64,000 nucleotides of DNA from Camelimonas fluminis (GCF_014656355.1 NZ_BNCG01000004.1:1-64000), one strand, 5' to 3'; shown: positions 1 to 9,093, numbered from the stretch's first letter. Program-made: numbers and translations. Notes: generated by a model from the letters alone, not told the origin.

Positions 1-115
1 TCCGGCCAGCCGGCCTTGCGGACCTCACAAAGGTCCGGGGAGCAAACTGGATAAACCAATCTGCAAAAAGCGTCCCAATCAGAAATCACCATCTCATGCT
101 ACGCTGTCATTCGCC
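1..115 (+). other. rRNA operon spacer upstream of 5S
   Basis: This stretch lies immediately 5' of the 5S gene and contains no ORF. From the usual 16S-23S-5S order it should be the 3' part of the 23S-5S spacer. The 23S end itself was not recognised, so the boundary is inferred from context. Confidence 0.6.
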
Positions 116-233
116 GGCCCGGTGGCCCAAGCGGGGAGACAATACCCGATCCCATCCCGAACTCGGCCGTCAAACTCCCCAGCGCCAATGGTACTGTGTC
201 TCAAGACCCGGGAGAGTAGGTCGTCGCCGGGCC
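116..233 (+). rRNA. rrf: 5S ribosomal RNA
   Basis: About 118 nt with the 5S landmarks: the 5' GGCCCGG strand (116-122) pairs with CCGGGCC (227-233) as helix I. The conserved CCGATCCCATCCCGAACTCG loop and the GGTACTGTGTC and GGGAGAGTAGG segments are in the expected order. The tRNA-fMet downstream matches the usual alphaproteobacterial rrn operon. Confidence 0.95.
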
Positions 234-315
234 CGCAAATGACAGTCAGAACACTCCTCACGATCTCTCACCTTCCCACAAAAAGGGAAGATGGCTTCCA
301 GAACCATACCATTGA

Positions 316-392
<77 letters not shown>

Positions 393-400
393 ATCCATAA

Positions 401-427
401 AACCCGTCGCTCAAAGCGACGGGTTTT
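401..427 (+). terminator. rRNA operon terminator
   Basis: A GC-rich stem AACCCGTCGCT/AGCGACGGGTT with a three-base loop (CAA), followed by a T run. It lies 8 bp after the tRNA CCA end and is a classical intrinsic terminator. Confidence 0.9.
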
Positions 428-478
428 TGCGTTTGGGGACGTTTCGGAAGGCAAATCTCAAATTACCCCGTGACCGTC

Positions 479-1345
479 TCAGGTCAGCAAGCCGAGCAGC
501 CCTTCCGCTGTTTGGTCAGGGTGTTCTTCGTAAAATGACAGTTTGCCCTGCGCGACGGACAATGACGTCACATGGGGCAGGGCGTTCAACGCTGCGATCT
601 CGGCCATGGTCTTGCGCGGGGTTCGCGCGCCATACAGCACGTTGATCCGCGTGGACGCCTGCGAAGCCGCTGCCAGAAAATCTTCGCGGCTTGTGAACGG
701 ATCAAGCTCTCCGGTCACGAAACGGAATGAGGCGTGCCGGGCGCCAGGCGATTCTGTGACCTTGCGCTTCTCCGCCATCCGCTCCGGCGTGAACCAGGCG
801 GGATCGCCATAAACATGCCCGCGCGCCATCATGCGGATGACTGGCCCATTCACATTGAGCCGGTAGAAAGCCGCCCCGGCCACCGGCGGATCAACCGCAC
901 GGGCCATGGCGCCGAATATGGGCAGGCGCTTGCCGGCCATGGTGGGCAGCGGGCCGCGCCAGGTTGGCGACAACAGGAGCAGGGGGCCGGTTCCTCCGGG
1001 ATGTCTTGCCGCGTGATCGATGACGTAGCCAGCGGCATGCCCGGCCGCGACAATGGCGTCAGGTTTGACGATATCGCGCAGCAGCAGGCTGATCCAGGAC
1101 CGCAGGTGGTCAGGCCGCCAGTCGATCTTCGGTTTCGGCCCTTCGCCGAAACCTGGCAGATCGGCGGCGATACATGTGTACCTGTCCGCCAGCCGCCCCT
1201 GCAAAGGCCGCAGTTCGGCGCGCGTTGAAATTGAACTCGGGGCTGGCAACATGAGCAGGCGTGGGCCTGTTCCAGCGCGCGTCAGGCCAATGCGGAGTTT
1301 GCGCCCGTCGGCTTCCCATTCGATTGTTTCGTCGGAAAATGTCAT
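479..1345 (-). CDS. alpha/beta-hydrolase-fold protein lacking catalytic nucleophile
   Basis: A 288-aa protein of the alpha/beta hydrolase fold. The ADLPGFG segment (61-67) and the strand-turn-helix around [11 protein letters not shown] are recognisable. In active members the nucleophile elbow reads G-x-S-x-G; here it is G-H-A-A-G, with Ala104 where Ser/Cys/Asp should be. The position expected for the catalytic His near the C-terminus (before SFYEEHPDQ) is Lys268. The acid-containing strand ([11 protein letters not shown]) remains. It is probably a non-catalytic relative or uses different chemistry. A GAGGG ribosome site precedes the ATG. It is divergent from the cupin gene. Seen: fold motifs and substitutions. 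Inferred: loss of hydrolase activity. Confidence 0.7.
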   Translation of the reverse strand: MTFSDETIEWEADGRKLRIGLTRAGTGPRLLMLPAPSSISTRAELRPLQGRLADRYTCIAADLPGFGEGPKPKIDWRPDHLRSWISLLLRDIVKPDAIVAAGHAAGYVIDHAARHPGGTGPLLLLSPTWRGPLPTMAGKRLPIFGAMARAVDPPVAGAAFYRLNVNGPVIRMMARGHVYGDPAWFTPERMAEKRKVTESPGARHASFRFVTGELDPFTSREDFLAAASQASTRINVLYGARTPRKTMAEIAALNALPHVTSLSVAQGKLSFYEEHPDQTAEGLLGLLT

Positions 1346-1507
1346 GTGGCCCTCGCCGTCGGGTGGCTTTGGTCAGATATACTACATCGCATGGCTGGCG
1401 GCGCCTGTGCATGGCGGGCGGCATCCGGTGCGCCGCGTCAGGTATCCGGGCGACCGGTCTGCCGGATATGTTGTCGGCCTCCCTCATCGATCAGAAAGGA
1501 TACGGCC

Positions 1508-1903
1508 ATGAAAATCACCCGCGCCGGCGCCAACGCTTCCACCAAAGGCCCGCAGGACTGGTTTTCCGGGGTTGTGCGCATTGATCCCCTGTTCGCCGCC
1601 GAGGCGCCGGGGCGTGTCGCCGGGGCCAGCGTCACGTTCGAGCCGGGCGCGCGCACCGCGTGGCACACCCACCCTGCCGGACAGACGCTGATCGTTACCG
1701 CAGGTGTTGGCCGCGTGCAGCGCGAGGGCGGCCCGGTGGAAGAAATTCGCCCCGGCGACGTTGTCTGGTTTCCGGCTGGTGAGAAACACTGGCACGGCGC
1801 TGCGCCGGACGTGGCGATGACCCACACGGCCATCCAGGAAGTTGTCGACGGCAGCGCCGTCACCTGGCTGGAACATGTGAGCGACGCCCAGTATGAGGGG
1901 TGA
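1508..1903 (+). CDS. small cupin, Mn-dependent hydroxynitrile lyase-like
   Basis: A 131-aa single-domain cupin. The start is the ATG preceded by AGAAAGGA; the open frame extends upstream but the extension is not cupin-like. Metal-binding residues are His53, His55, Gln59 and His94 (HTHPAGQ and PAGEKHWH). From memory, the sequence closely follows the Granulicella-type cupin hydroxynitrile lyase: [34 protein letters not shown]. It keeps Ala40, Val42 and Gln110, the active-site positions known to tune that enzyme. Such cupins use Mn2+ to cleave or form cyanohydrins; many relatives are annotated only as 'cupin / carboxymuconolactone decarboxylase-associated'. The activity is inferred from residue identity, not proven. 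Next to the divergent hydrolase-like gene. Confidence 0.85.
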   Translation: MKITRAGANASTKGPQDWFSGVVRIDPLFAAEAPGRVAGASVTFEPGARTAWHTHPAGQTLIVTAGVGRVQREGGPVEEIRPGDVVWFPAGEKHWHGAAPDVAMTHTAIQEVVDGSAVTWLEHVSDAQYEG

Positions 1904-2095
1904 TGCCCGAATCCAGTGAGCCTGCCTCAATGGGGCGGTGAAGCCCGAGAGGCTTGGGTTTCGCAGATCGCGGATGTGTCAGCGCCTTTGCGGTCCGGTA
2001 TGAGACGACGCGCGCCGTTCGGGCCCGACCGGGCGCTAACGATCTTCTGGCAAACGACTTTCTGGCAAGCCCATTGCGCAAGGACCTGACCCGGC

Positions 2096-3034
2096 ATGAG
2101 CGGATCCACCCCGACCGGAGAGCCGGCACAGCCGGCGGCGCATGGGATCGCCGCAGGCGTTGTGCTGTTCGGCCCCCAGCGCGCGCGTTTGCTGGCGCTG
2201 GTCAACGCTATCTTGCCGGAGTTCGGCCGCGTCTACCTGTTCGTGAATGGTCGGCTGGATGCGGGGCTGCGCGACGAACTGCGGGGCCTGGCGCCAGGGG
2301 TGGAACTGATCGACGCTCCGGTAAACTTCGGCATCGCCACGGCGCTGAACATGTTGACGCTCGCCGCCGCCCTGGCCGGTTTCGACGCGATCTGCCTGTT
2401 CGATCAGGATTCGCGGCCGGCGCCAGGCATGGTGTCGGGGCTTGCCGCCACGCGCAAACAACTGGTGCTGGCGGGGGCGTTTCCGGCGATCGTCGGGCCA
2501 TTGATGGTGACCCCGACGGGCGAGAGCTACAAGGCGCCGCGCGTGTTCCGCCGCGCCGGCGAAAACGAAACCGCAGGCGCCATGCCGGTGGATTTCCTGG
2601 CCACCTCCGGCTCGCTGCTCGACATCGCCGTGTTTCGCCAGGTGGGCCCGTTTCGCGACGACTATTTCATTGATGCGGTTGATCTGGAGTGGTGCTTTCG
2701 CGCCTGGGCGGCGGGTTTCTCGGTCTGGCTGGATCCGCGCCAGACCATGCCGCACACGGTCGGCGAGGGGCAGATCCGCGCTGGCTCCGTGACCATGCCG
2801 CGCCAGAAGCTGTTCCGCATGGCCACTTATGTCCGCAACAATGTCTATGGCCTGCGCTTGCGTCATCTGCCACGGGGCTTCCGGGCGCGCCAGATGGTTT
2901 ACCTGCCGGCCCAGTGTCTGCTGTACTGGCGCGACCAGCGCTATGCGCCAGCAGTCGCGCGGCGGCTGTTTCAGGCCGCCGTTGAAGGGCTGCGCGGCCG
3001 GCTTGGCCCGCCCCCCGATGCGCCGGAAAACTGA
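2096..3034 (+). CDS. glycosyltransferase family 2, rhamnosyltransferase-like
   Basis: A 312-aa GT2 protein of the dTDP-rhamnosyltransferase (RfbF-like) type. The N-terminal GT-A fold carries NFGIATALN (nucleotide-sugar region) and the metal-binding FDQDSRP motif. SGSLLDIAVFRQVGPF and DAVDLEWCFRAW follow, typical of this subfamily. The C-terminal basic region (RNNVYGLRLRHL) probably contacts membrane or polysaccharide acceptor. The predicted role is adding a deoxysugar to a cell-surface glycan. It converges on another GT2 gene with only 2 bp between the stop codons. No sugar-nucleotide synthesis or polymerase genes lie nearby, so the acceptor cannot be deduced. Confidence 0.8.
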   Translation: MSGSTPTGEPAQPAAHGIAAGVVLFGPQRARLLALVNAILPEFGRVYLFVNGRLDAGLRDELRGLAPGVELIDAPVNFGIATALNMLTLAAALAGFDAICLFDQDSRPAPGMVSGLAATRKQLVLAGAFPAIVGPLMVTPTGESYKAPRVFRRAGENETAGAMPVDFLATSGSLLDIAVFRQVGPFRDDYFIDAVDLEWCFRAWAAGFSVWLDPRQTMPHTVGEGQIRAGSVTMPRQKLFRMATYVRNNVYGLRLRHLPRGFRARQMVYLPAQCLLYWRDQRYAPAVARRLFQAAVEGLRGRLGPPPDAPEN

Positions 3035-3036
3035 AT

Positions 3037-4050
3037 TCAGCGCCGCGCCGCGTCCCTGAGCTTTCCCGCAAGCGCCGGCAGGTCGCGCAACAGCATGCTG
3101 GCGCCGCGCAGAACCTGGCGCCATTCGTCTTGACGCGCGCCTTGCCGCCGCCGCGCCAGCGTCTGGGCCACGCGCAGCGGCGTTTGCACCAGCAACTGCG
3201 CCGCCAGCACGGCCCAGGCCGTCGCCAGGCCGTAGTGCTTCGCCGCAAACAGGGCCTCACTGCGCCAGAAATAAAACTGACGTCGATCCTTCACCTGCGC
3301 CGTTGTGCCCTGGCTCTGATGCCAGACCCTGGCGTCGGCGTAGTGCACGACGGAGCGGCCGGCTCCACCCGCGCGCACGCACAGGTCCATGTCTTCGTAA
3401 TAGACGAAGAAACGCTCGTCGAAGCCGCCGAGTTGCACGAACAATGGCCGGCCGATGAGCAGGAAGGCGCCCATTACCTGGGCCACCGGGCGGGTGTCGC
3501 CATGGTCCCAGCTGGTCATGAACAGCGGCGTCACCAGCCCGGGCGCAACCTTGTCGATGGCCAGCGCCCGTCCCAGCAGACGAGCGGCCGAGGGGGCGTT
3601 GGCGCAGGTGCGTTGAACCTCGCCCGTATCATCGACAAGCTGCACGCCCGCGACGCCCGGGGTCTGTCCGCCCTGGAAGGGCCGGGCGATGAAGGCCAGG
3701 GCTTTTTCGAGCGTATCGGGAAATACCCGGGTGTCCGGGTTGAGAAACAGAATGTGGGGCGCGGTTCCGGCGAACGCCGCCTGGTTGCAGGCCGCGCCAA
3801 AGCCCCGATTGTCCGGGTTGCGCATCAGGGTGACCCGTATGGGATATGCGGCTTCGGCTGCCTGCCATGAGCCGTCGTGCGAGGCGTTGTCGACAACGAA
3901 CACATGCAGGTCGCCGGCGATTGTGCTGCCAGCCAGGGCATCCAGGCAGTCAGCCAGCAGCGCGCCCGAATTCCAGTTGACGATGACTATGTCGAGCCGG
4001 GCGGAAGCCTGGCGGCTGGCGGCGGCGGGGTCTGGGGAGGCTTTTGTCAT
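3037..4050 (-). CDS. glycosyltransferase family 2 (WbbL-like)
   Basis: A 337-aa GT2 enzyme. The ATG at 4050 (MTKASPD) is preferred over an upstream in-frame ATG because the longer form runs into an intergenic repeat. Motifs in order: VIVNWNSGALLADCL, VVDNASHDGS, RNPDNRGFGAACNQ, FLNPDTRV (the D-x-D-equivalent metal site), then GAFLLIGRPLF.LGGFDERFFVYYEDMDL, the acceptor loop typical of WbbL-type rhamnosyltransferases. Two hydrophobic segments near the C-terminus (AWAVLAAQLLV) suggest membrane association. Likely acts on lipopolysaccharide or exopolysaccharide. Its stop is back-to-back with that of the plus-strand glycosyltransferase. Confidence 0.8.
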   Translation of the reverse strand: MTKASPDPAAASRQASARLDIVIVNWNSGALLADCLDALAGSTIAGDLHVFVVDNASHDGSWQAAEAAYPIRVTLMRNPDNRGFGAACNQAAFAGTAPHILFLNPDTRVFPDTLEKALAFIARPFQGGQTPGVAGVQLVDDTGEVQRTCANAPSAARLLGRALAIDKVAPGLVTPLFMTSWDHGDTRPVAQVMGAFLLIGRPLFVQLGGFDERFFVYYEDMDLCVRAGGAGRSVVHYADARVWHQSQGTTAQVKDRRQFYFWRSEALFAAKHYGLATAWAVLAAQLLVQTPLRVAQTLARRRQGARQDEWRQVLRGASMLLRDLPALAGKLRDAARR

Positions 4051-4076
4051 GGGCGCCTTTGCCGCGTTCCGGGGCT

Positions 4077-4174
4077 GGAGCATTTTCGGCGAGGGCCGCC
4101 CAAAATGCTCCATCGCTTTGGTTTGACGCATTTTCTTCCGGAAAAGTGAGCTTCACTTTTCTCGAAAATGCTCC
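4077..4174. repeat. palindromic intergenic repeat, GAGCATTTTC family, copy 1
   Basis: It begins GGAGCATTTTCGG and ends CGAAAATGCTCC, so the outer ends are inverted. An inner hairpin AAAGTGAGCTTCACTTT lies at 4143-4159. Related elements occur at 12831, 17919, 37506 and about 47922-48090. They resemble the short extragenic palindromes abundant in Hyphomicrobiales. Confidence 0.75.
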
Positions 4175-4417
4175 GGGCGCCCGCAATAGGCGCGGGCGTC
4201 ATGGCGCGGAGATTTCCGGGAATGCTTCCATAGCGCTCATGGACAATACCTGCAAAGCGGCGGGTTGATGCGGGGCGCGGCGTCGGTGTTGCTGGCGCCA
4301 GTCCTGCCGGGGGCAGAGGAAAATGCGCAAGGCCCGCGGTCCGCCGTCAGGGCCGGGCAGGTTCCAGTTGTCCATGACCGCGCAACGCCTCTGTTCGCAA
4401 CCTGCCGGACGGCCACC

Positions 4418-4450
4418 GCGTCATGCCCGCAACAGGCGCGGGCATGACGC
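4418..4450. repeat. perfect 13-bp inverted repeat (REP-like)
   Basis: GCGTCATGCCCGC at 4418-4430 is exactly inverted at 4438-4450 around a 7-base loop. It is a second type of extragenic palindrome, possibly also acting as a transcript-stabilising or terminating hairpin downstream of the racemase gene. Confidence 0.7.
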
Positions 4451-4493
4451 GGCGCGGTTCTGCCCGCAGGACCAGCCGTCGCGGCGTCGCGGG

Positions 4494-5645
4494 TCAGCGG
4501 TTGCCGACGACGCCGCGCGCCTTCATGTCGGCGATGCGTTCGGCGGAAAAGCCCCATTCGGCCAGGGCGGCTTCGGTGCCGGCGCCAGGCAATTCGGGGC
4601 CGGTCGGCTTGGCTGGAACGGTCTTGCTGAAGCGCGGGGCCGGGCCGGGCTGGGTGACGCCGTCGATGTCGATGAAGGTGCCGCGGGCGACCAGATGCGG
4701 GTGCGTCGGCGCCTCCGCCATGTTCAGCACCGGCGACACGCAGGCGTCGGAGCCTTCAAAGGCCTTCTCCCACTCGGCGCGGGTCTTCTCGCGGATTTTC
4801 GCGGTCAGAACCTCGCGCACGGCCGGCCAGTTGGCCTTGTCATCGTCGTTGCCCAGGCTGGCGCGATCGATGCCAACGATCTGGTAGAACTCGTCGCGGA
4901 ACTTCTGCTCGATCGGCGCGATGGCCAGAAGGCCGCCGTCGGCGCATTCATAGACGTCATACCAGGGCGCGCCGGAATCGAGGATATTGTCGCCGCGCCT
5001 GTCGCTGTACAGGCCAGCTTCGTGCAGGCCGTAGGCGGAGAGCATGAGCGAGGCGGCGCCGTCGACCATGGCGGTGTCGACCACCTGGCCTTCGCCGGTC
5101 TGACGCGCCGACAGCACCGCCGACACCAGGCCGAAGGCCAGGTACAGCGCGCCGCCGCCATAGTCCGCCACCAGATTCAGCGGCGGCGACGGCAACTGGT
5201 CCTTGCGGCCAATAGCGGCCAGGGCGCCGGTGAGGCCCAGATAATTCATGTCATGGCCGGCGACCTTGGCCAGCGGACCTTCCTGGCCCCAGCCGGTCAT
5301 GCGGCCGTAAACCAGCTTCGGGTTGCGGGCGAGGCAGACATCCGGGCCAAGGCCGAGCCGCTCCATCGTGCCCGGGCGAAAGCCCTCGATCAGCGCGTCG
5401 GCCTGCTCGATCAGCTCCAGCGTCGCCTCGATGCCTTCCTTGCTCTTCAGATCGAAGGAGGCGGAATGACGGTTGCGGTTCAGCAGATTGTACTTCGGCG
5501 GCCGCGGCACGCCGAGACCGCTCGGCGCCTGGCGCTCGATGCGAATGACGGTGGCGCCGAGGTCGGCCAGCAGCATGGCCGCCATGGGGGCCGGGCCGAT
5601 GCCGGCCATTTCAACGACGCGCAGGCCGGCGAGGGGTCCGCTCAT
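4494..5645 (-). CDS. alpha-methylacyl-CoA racemase (CaiB/BaiF family)
   Basis: A 383-aa enzyme of the family III CoA-transferase fold, of the racemase branch. It interconverts (2R)- and (2S)-2-methylacyl-CoA so that branched chains can enter beta-oxidation. The residues matching the catalytic trio of the Mycobacterium enzyme are all present and spaced correctly: His131 (AGHDMNYLGLTGAL), Asp161 (NLVADYGGG) and Glu246 (IAPIEQKF). NILDSGAPWYDVYECADG is also characteristic. The start was set at the ATG with AGGA eight bases upstream; a TTG-initiated extension is less likely. It is the last gene of the minus-strand run that begins at 9931 and points to a branched substrate. Confidence 0.9.
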   Translation of the reverse strand: MSGPLAGLRVVEMAGIGPAPMAAMLLADLGATVIRIERQAPSGLGVPRPPKYNLLNRNRHSASFDLKSKEGIEATLELIEQADALIEGFRPGTMERLGLGPDVCLARNPKLVYGRMTGWGQEGPLAKVAGHDMNYLGLTGALAAIGRKDQLPSPPLNLVADYGGGALYLAFGLVSAVLSARQTGEGQVVDTAMVDGAASLMLSAYGLHEAGLYSDRRGDNILDSGAPWYDVYECADGGLLAIAPIEQKFRDEFYQIVGIDRASLGNDDDKANWPAVREVLTAKIREKTRAEWEKAFEGSDACVSPVLNMAEAPTHPHLVARGTFIDIDGVTQPGPAPRFSKTVPAKPTGPELPGAGTEAALAEWGFSAERIADMKARGVVGNR

Positions 5646-5758
5646 GATGTCAGTCCTGTTATTCAAGGTCAGATGAAACGCGCAGGCGCGCCTGCGGGTG
5701 ATGAAACCGGATCAGCAGACTGGCGCGCAAATCCGGAAAAGCGGGTCGTCGTCCGCCC

Positions 5759-7042
5759 TTACGCCCCGGCGGCGCGGAAAAATGCGTGCGCCGCCTGCTC
5801 CAGCTCTTCCCGGAAATCCGGGTGGGCGATGGCGATCATCCGCCGGGCCCGCTCCGCCAGCGACTGGCCGCGCAACTCGGCCACGCCGAATTCGGTGACG
5901 AAGGTGTCAGCGTCGCCCCGGGCCGTCGTCACCGGGCCGGAGAGGGCGGGCACGATGCGGCTCAACGCGCCGCCTTTCGCCGTCGCCGGCAGGGCGATGA
6001 TCGAGCGGCCGCCTGGCGCGGCCATGGCGCCGCGCACGAAATCAACCTGGCCGCCGATGGCCCCCACATAGGCGCCGCCCACCACCTCGGCGTTCACCTG
6101 GCCGGTGAGATCAACCTCCACCGCCGAATTCAGGGCGGTGAACTTCGGCAGTCGCGCCAGCGCCGCGAAGCCATGGGTATAATCCGGCGTCCGCATCTGC
6201 AACGCCGGATTGTCGTGGGCGAAATCGAACAGCCGCCGTCCGCCGAACAGGCAGCCGGCGATCGAGGCGCCCGCATCATACGGCTTCAGCGCATTGGTGA
6301 TGACGCCAGCCTCGATCAGGTCCACGGTGCGGTCGCTGATCATGCCTGAGTGGAAGCCCAGGTCGCGGTGGCCTTTCAACGCCGACAGAATGGCGTCTGG
6401 CATGGCGCCGATGCCGATCTCGATCACTGCGCCGTCCGGAACCAGGCCGGCGACGTGCGCCGCGATGGCTTCCTCGGTTGGGCCAACCTTCGCTGGCGCC
6501 AGGATCACCGGCTCGCGGTCATCCTCGACGCATACGTCGACGCGCAAACCAGCGGGCAGTTCAGCCCCGAACGTCCAGGGCGCGCGGGCGTTGAGCTGGG
6601 CGATCACCACCCGCGCCTTGCGGGCGGCGGCGGCCAGATAGTCGGAAATCATGCCCAGCGACGGCGCCCGGCCATCCGGGCCGGGGCTCAACTGCATCAT
6701 CACCACGTCAGCCCGCTGGAAGTCGTTGTCGAACAGGCCGGGCAACTGGCTGTAGTGGGTGGTCACCGGGTCGAGCCGGCCGGCGCGGGCCAGCGCCCCG
6801 GCCTGCTGGATGCCGCCGTAGCCGGTGAACGACAGGTTGGGGGCGGCGTCCGGCGCGAAGGTGCGCGAGAACAGGGCGCCGAGAAACACCCTGGCCGGCC
6901 CGATGTCGCCCGCCTGCGCCACCAGCGCTTCCGTCAGCGCCGTCGGCTCGCCGGTGCCCTGACCCACAACGATCGTATCGCCGGGCCGGATCAGCCCCTT
7001 GAGGTCGAGGGCGCTGACGGAGATCGGGGTGGGCAGGGGCAT
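5759..7042 (-). CDS. acetyl-CoA hydrolase/transferase family (4-hydroxybutyrate CoA-transferase-like)
   Basis: A 427-aa family I CoA-transferase. The active-site glutamate is in NSAVEVDLTGQVNAE, the motif in which it forms the acyl-glutamyl/CoA thioester. GIGAMPDAIL, LGFHSGMISD and EFGVAELRG (C-terminal domain) support the acetyl-CoA hydrolase / 4-hydroxybutyrate CoA-transferase group. It moves CoA between acids in the cytosol, perhaps recycling acetyl- or propionyl-CoA for substrate activation. It lies 45 bp after the GST and 113 bp before the racemase on the same strand. The exact acids cannot be read from sequence. Confidence 0.85.
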   Translation of the reverse strand: MPLPTPISVSALDLKGLIRPGDTIVVGQGTGEPTALTEALVAQAGDIGPARVFLGALFSRTFAPDAAPNLSFTGYGGIQQAGALARAGRLDPVTTHYSQLPGLFDNDFQRADVVMMQLSPGPDGRAPSLGMISDYLAAAARKARVVIAQLNARAPWTFGAELPAGLRVDVCVEDDREPVILAPAKVGPTEEAIAAHVAGLVPDGAVIEIGIGAMPDAILSALKGHRDLGFHSGMISDRTVDLIEAGVITNALKPYDAGASIAGCLFGGRRLFDFAHDNPALQMRTPDYTHGFAALARLPKFTALNSAVEVDLTGQVNAEVVGGAYVGAIGGQVDFVRGAMAAPGGRSIIALPATAKGGALSRIVPALSGPVTTARGDADTFVTEFGVAELRGQSLAERARRMIAIAHPDFREELEQAAHAFFRAAGA

Positions 7043-7087
7043 TGAAGGTTCCGTGAAAGCAGGCGGTTGGTTGATGCGGCTGACGCT

Positions 7088-7720
7088 TCAGGAGGCGTGC
7101 TGCGCGAGAATTTTTTCGTTGACGGCGGCCGCCCGTTTGGCTCCGGGGCGATCACCCAGGCGCTCCAGATAAGCGGCGATGTCCGGCGTCTTTTCCACCA
7201 GACCGAATGAGGTCATCCAGCCCAGCGCCGAGGCCCACAGCACGTCGGCGGTGGTCATGCGGTCGCCAAGGAAATAGCGGCCCTTGCCGATCTGCCCCCG
7301 CACCGTCTCCATCACCAGGTCGAAACTGCCGTAAGGCGACGACATTTTCTGCGGCGCCTCGCGCTTCAGCGCCTTGTCCATCATCGCAGGCTCAAATGCC
7401 GCGGCGTAATACACCAGCCAGCGCAGCCACGGGCCGCGTAGCGGATCGTCGATCGCAGGCGTCAGTCCTGCTTCCGGGAACAGGTCCGACAGATAGATGA
7501 AGATGGCGACCTGCTCGGTGACGACCGCATCGCCCACCTTCACCGTCGGCAATTTGCCCATGGGGTTGATGGCCAGGAACGCCGGCTCGTTCTGGACGCC
7601 TTTGGTGATGTCGATCACTTCGAGACGGTAGGGCGCGCCCAGTTCCTCTATCAGCTCCAGCGCCGTGGCAGAGCGGGAGTGGGGCCAGTGATAAAGGGTG
7701 ACTTCAGGTTTCTGGCTCAC
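7088..7720 (-). CDS. glutathione S-transferase family protein
   Basis: A 210-aa GST. The GTG start at 7720 is chosen because AGGAGA lies six bases upstream and the protein then begins directly at the thioredoxin-like fold (VTLYHWPHSRSAT); the longer ORF adds an Arg/Pro-rich leader. The N-terminal domain has the INPMGKLPTV cis-proline loop and a TEQVAIFIYLSDLFP glutathione-binding segment. The C-terminal helical domain has GRYFLGDRMTTADVLW, the usual N-capping box. The first-domain catalytic residue is probably Ser15 in HSRSA. It may detoxify electrophiles or act on a pathway intermediate, given its place inside the acyl-CoA operon. Confidence 0.85.
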   Translation of the reverse strand: MSQKPEVTLYHWPHSRSATALELIEELGAPYRLEVIDITKGVQNEPAFLAINPMGKLPTVKVGDAVVTEQVAIFIYLSDLFPEAGLTPAIDDPLRGPWLRWLVYYAAAFEPAMMDKALKREAPQKMSSPYGSFDLVMETVRGQIGKGRYFLGDRMTTADVLWASALGWMTSFGLVEKTPDIAAYLERLGDRPGAKRAAAVNEKILAQHAS

Positions 7721-7926
7721 GCTGTTCTCCTGTCCTTCATGTGCTGGCCTTGATTTTCTGGGCCTGCATTTCCTGGGCGAGCATGCCCTGGGGGGCCTGT
7801 CCGGCGACATACTGTTCACGGGAAATGCGCCAGCCCTTTGGTTAGAGGCATGTTCCCGTCAAAACCCGGGCCGCGTCTGTCGCGGGAGCTGCGATCGTCG
7901 CGCGCCAGGGCCCCGTCGCCGCTCCA

Positions 7927-9093
7927 TCAGTAGGATTTCGGCAGTCCCAGCACTTTCTCGGCGATGAAGCACAGGATCAGTTGCGGGCTGATCGGCGCGA
8001 TGCGCGGGATCATCACCTCGCGCAGATAACGCTCCACGTGGAAGTCGCGGGCATAGCCGAAGCCGCCGTGGGTCATTACCGCCGTCTGGCAGGCCTTGAA
8101 GCCGGCCTCGGCGCCCAGATATTTGGCGCTGTTGGCCTCCGCCCCGCAGGAGAGGCCGTTGTCATAGCGCCAGGCGGCGTTCATGGTCATCAACCGCGCC
8201 GCCTCAAGCTGCATCCAGCTTTCCGCCAGCGGATGCTGGATGGCCTGGTTCTGGCCGATCGGCCGGTCGAACACCACGCGCTCCTTCGCATAGCCCGTGG
8301 CCCGCTCCAGGGCGACGAAGCCGAGGCCGATCGCCTCCGAGGCGATCAGGATGCGCTCGGGGTTCAGTCCGTGCAGAATATAGTCGAAACCCTTGCCTTC
8401 CTCGCCGATCAGGTCACTGGCCGGCACGGGCAAGCCGTCGAGGAACACCTGGTTGGAGTCGATGGCCTTGCGGCCCATCTTGTCGATCTCGCGGATCTCG
8501 ACGTAGTCGCGATTGACGTCGGTGTAGAACAGGCTGAGCCCGTCGGTGGGCCGGCGCACGTCCTCGATTGGCGTGGTGCGGGCGAGGATCAGCGCCTTCT
8601 CGGCCACCTGGGCGGTCGAGATCCAGATTTTCTTGCCGCTGAGGATGTAGTGGTCGCCGCGTCGTTCGGCGCGGGTTTTCAGCCGCGTGGTGTTGAGGCC
8701 GGCGTCTGGCTCGGTCACCATGAAGCAGGCTTTTTCTTCGCCGCGCACCAGCGGCGGCAGCATGCGGCGCTTCTGCTCGTCCGTGCCGAACACCACCACC
8801 GGGTTGAGACCGAAGATGTTCATGTGCACCGCCGAAGCGCCGGACATGCCGGCGCCCGACTGGCTGATGGCCTGCATCATGACCGCCGCCTCGGTGATGC
8901 CGAGGCCGGAGCCGCCATATTCCTCCGGGATGCAGACGCCCAGAAAACCTTCATCGGCGAAGGCCTTGTGCAGCTCGAACGGGAAGCCGCCGACCTTGTC
9001 TTTCTCCAGCCAGTAGGCGTCGTCAAACCGGCCGGCGATATCCGTGACCGCGTCGCGGATCGCTTCCTGTTCCGGCGTCAGGGCAAAGTCCAT
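7927..9093 (-). CDS. acyl-CoA dehydrogenase
   Basis: A 388-aa FAD enzyme with the full three-domain family layout: N-terminal helices (LTPEQEAIRDAV), the beta domain with CFMVTEPDAGLNTTRL and SGKKIWISTAQVAE (flavin and substrate contacts), and C-terminal helices with RVVFDRPIGQNQAIQHPLAE and MTHGGFGYARDFHVERYLRE. It introduces the alpha-beta double bond into an acyl-CoA, passing electrons to ETF. The end of the protein (IAPISPQLILCFIAEKVLG) departs from the usual GTxEI tail of short-chain enzymes, so the substrate may be unusual. It lies 49 bp downstream of the isomerase gene. Confidence 0.9.
   Translation of the reverse strand: MDFALTPEQEAIRDAVTDIAGRFDDAYWLEKDKVGGFPFELHKAFADEGFLGVCIPEEYGGSGLGITEAAVMMQAISQSGAGMSGASAVHMNIFGLNPVVVFGTDEQKRRMLPPLVRGEEKACFMVTEPDAGLNTTRLKTRAERRGDHYILSGKKIWISTAQVAEKALILARTTPIEDVRRPTDGLSLFYTDVNRDYVEIREIDKMGRKAIDSNQVFLDGLPVPASDLIGEEGKGFDYILHGLNPERILIASEAIGLGFVALERATGYAKERVVFDRPIGQNQAIQHPLAESWMQLEAARLMTMNAAWRYDNGLSCGAEANSAKYLGAEAGFKACQTAVMTHGGFGYARDFHVERYLREVMIPRIAPISPQLILCFIAEKVLGLPKSY

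Larger units (their letters stand above)
4051..4493. other. 443-bp intergenic region with palindromic repeats
   Basis: No credible gene was found. The region holds the two palindromic repeats listed separately (4077-4174 and 4418-4450) and lies between two minus-strand genes. Confidence 0.6.

Noticed and set aside
4323-6071. A 582-codon plus-strand frame
   Set aside because: Overlaps the racemase and CoA-transferase genes in antisense and has no motifs; GC-driven shadow.
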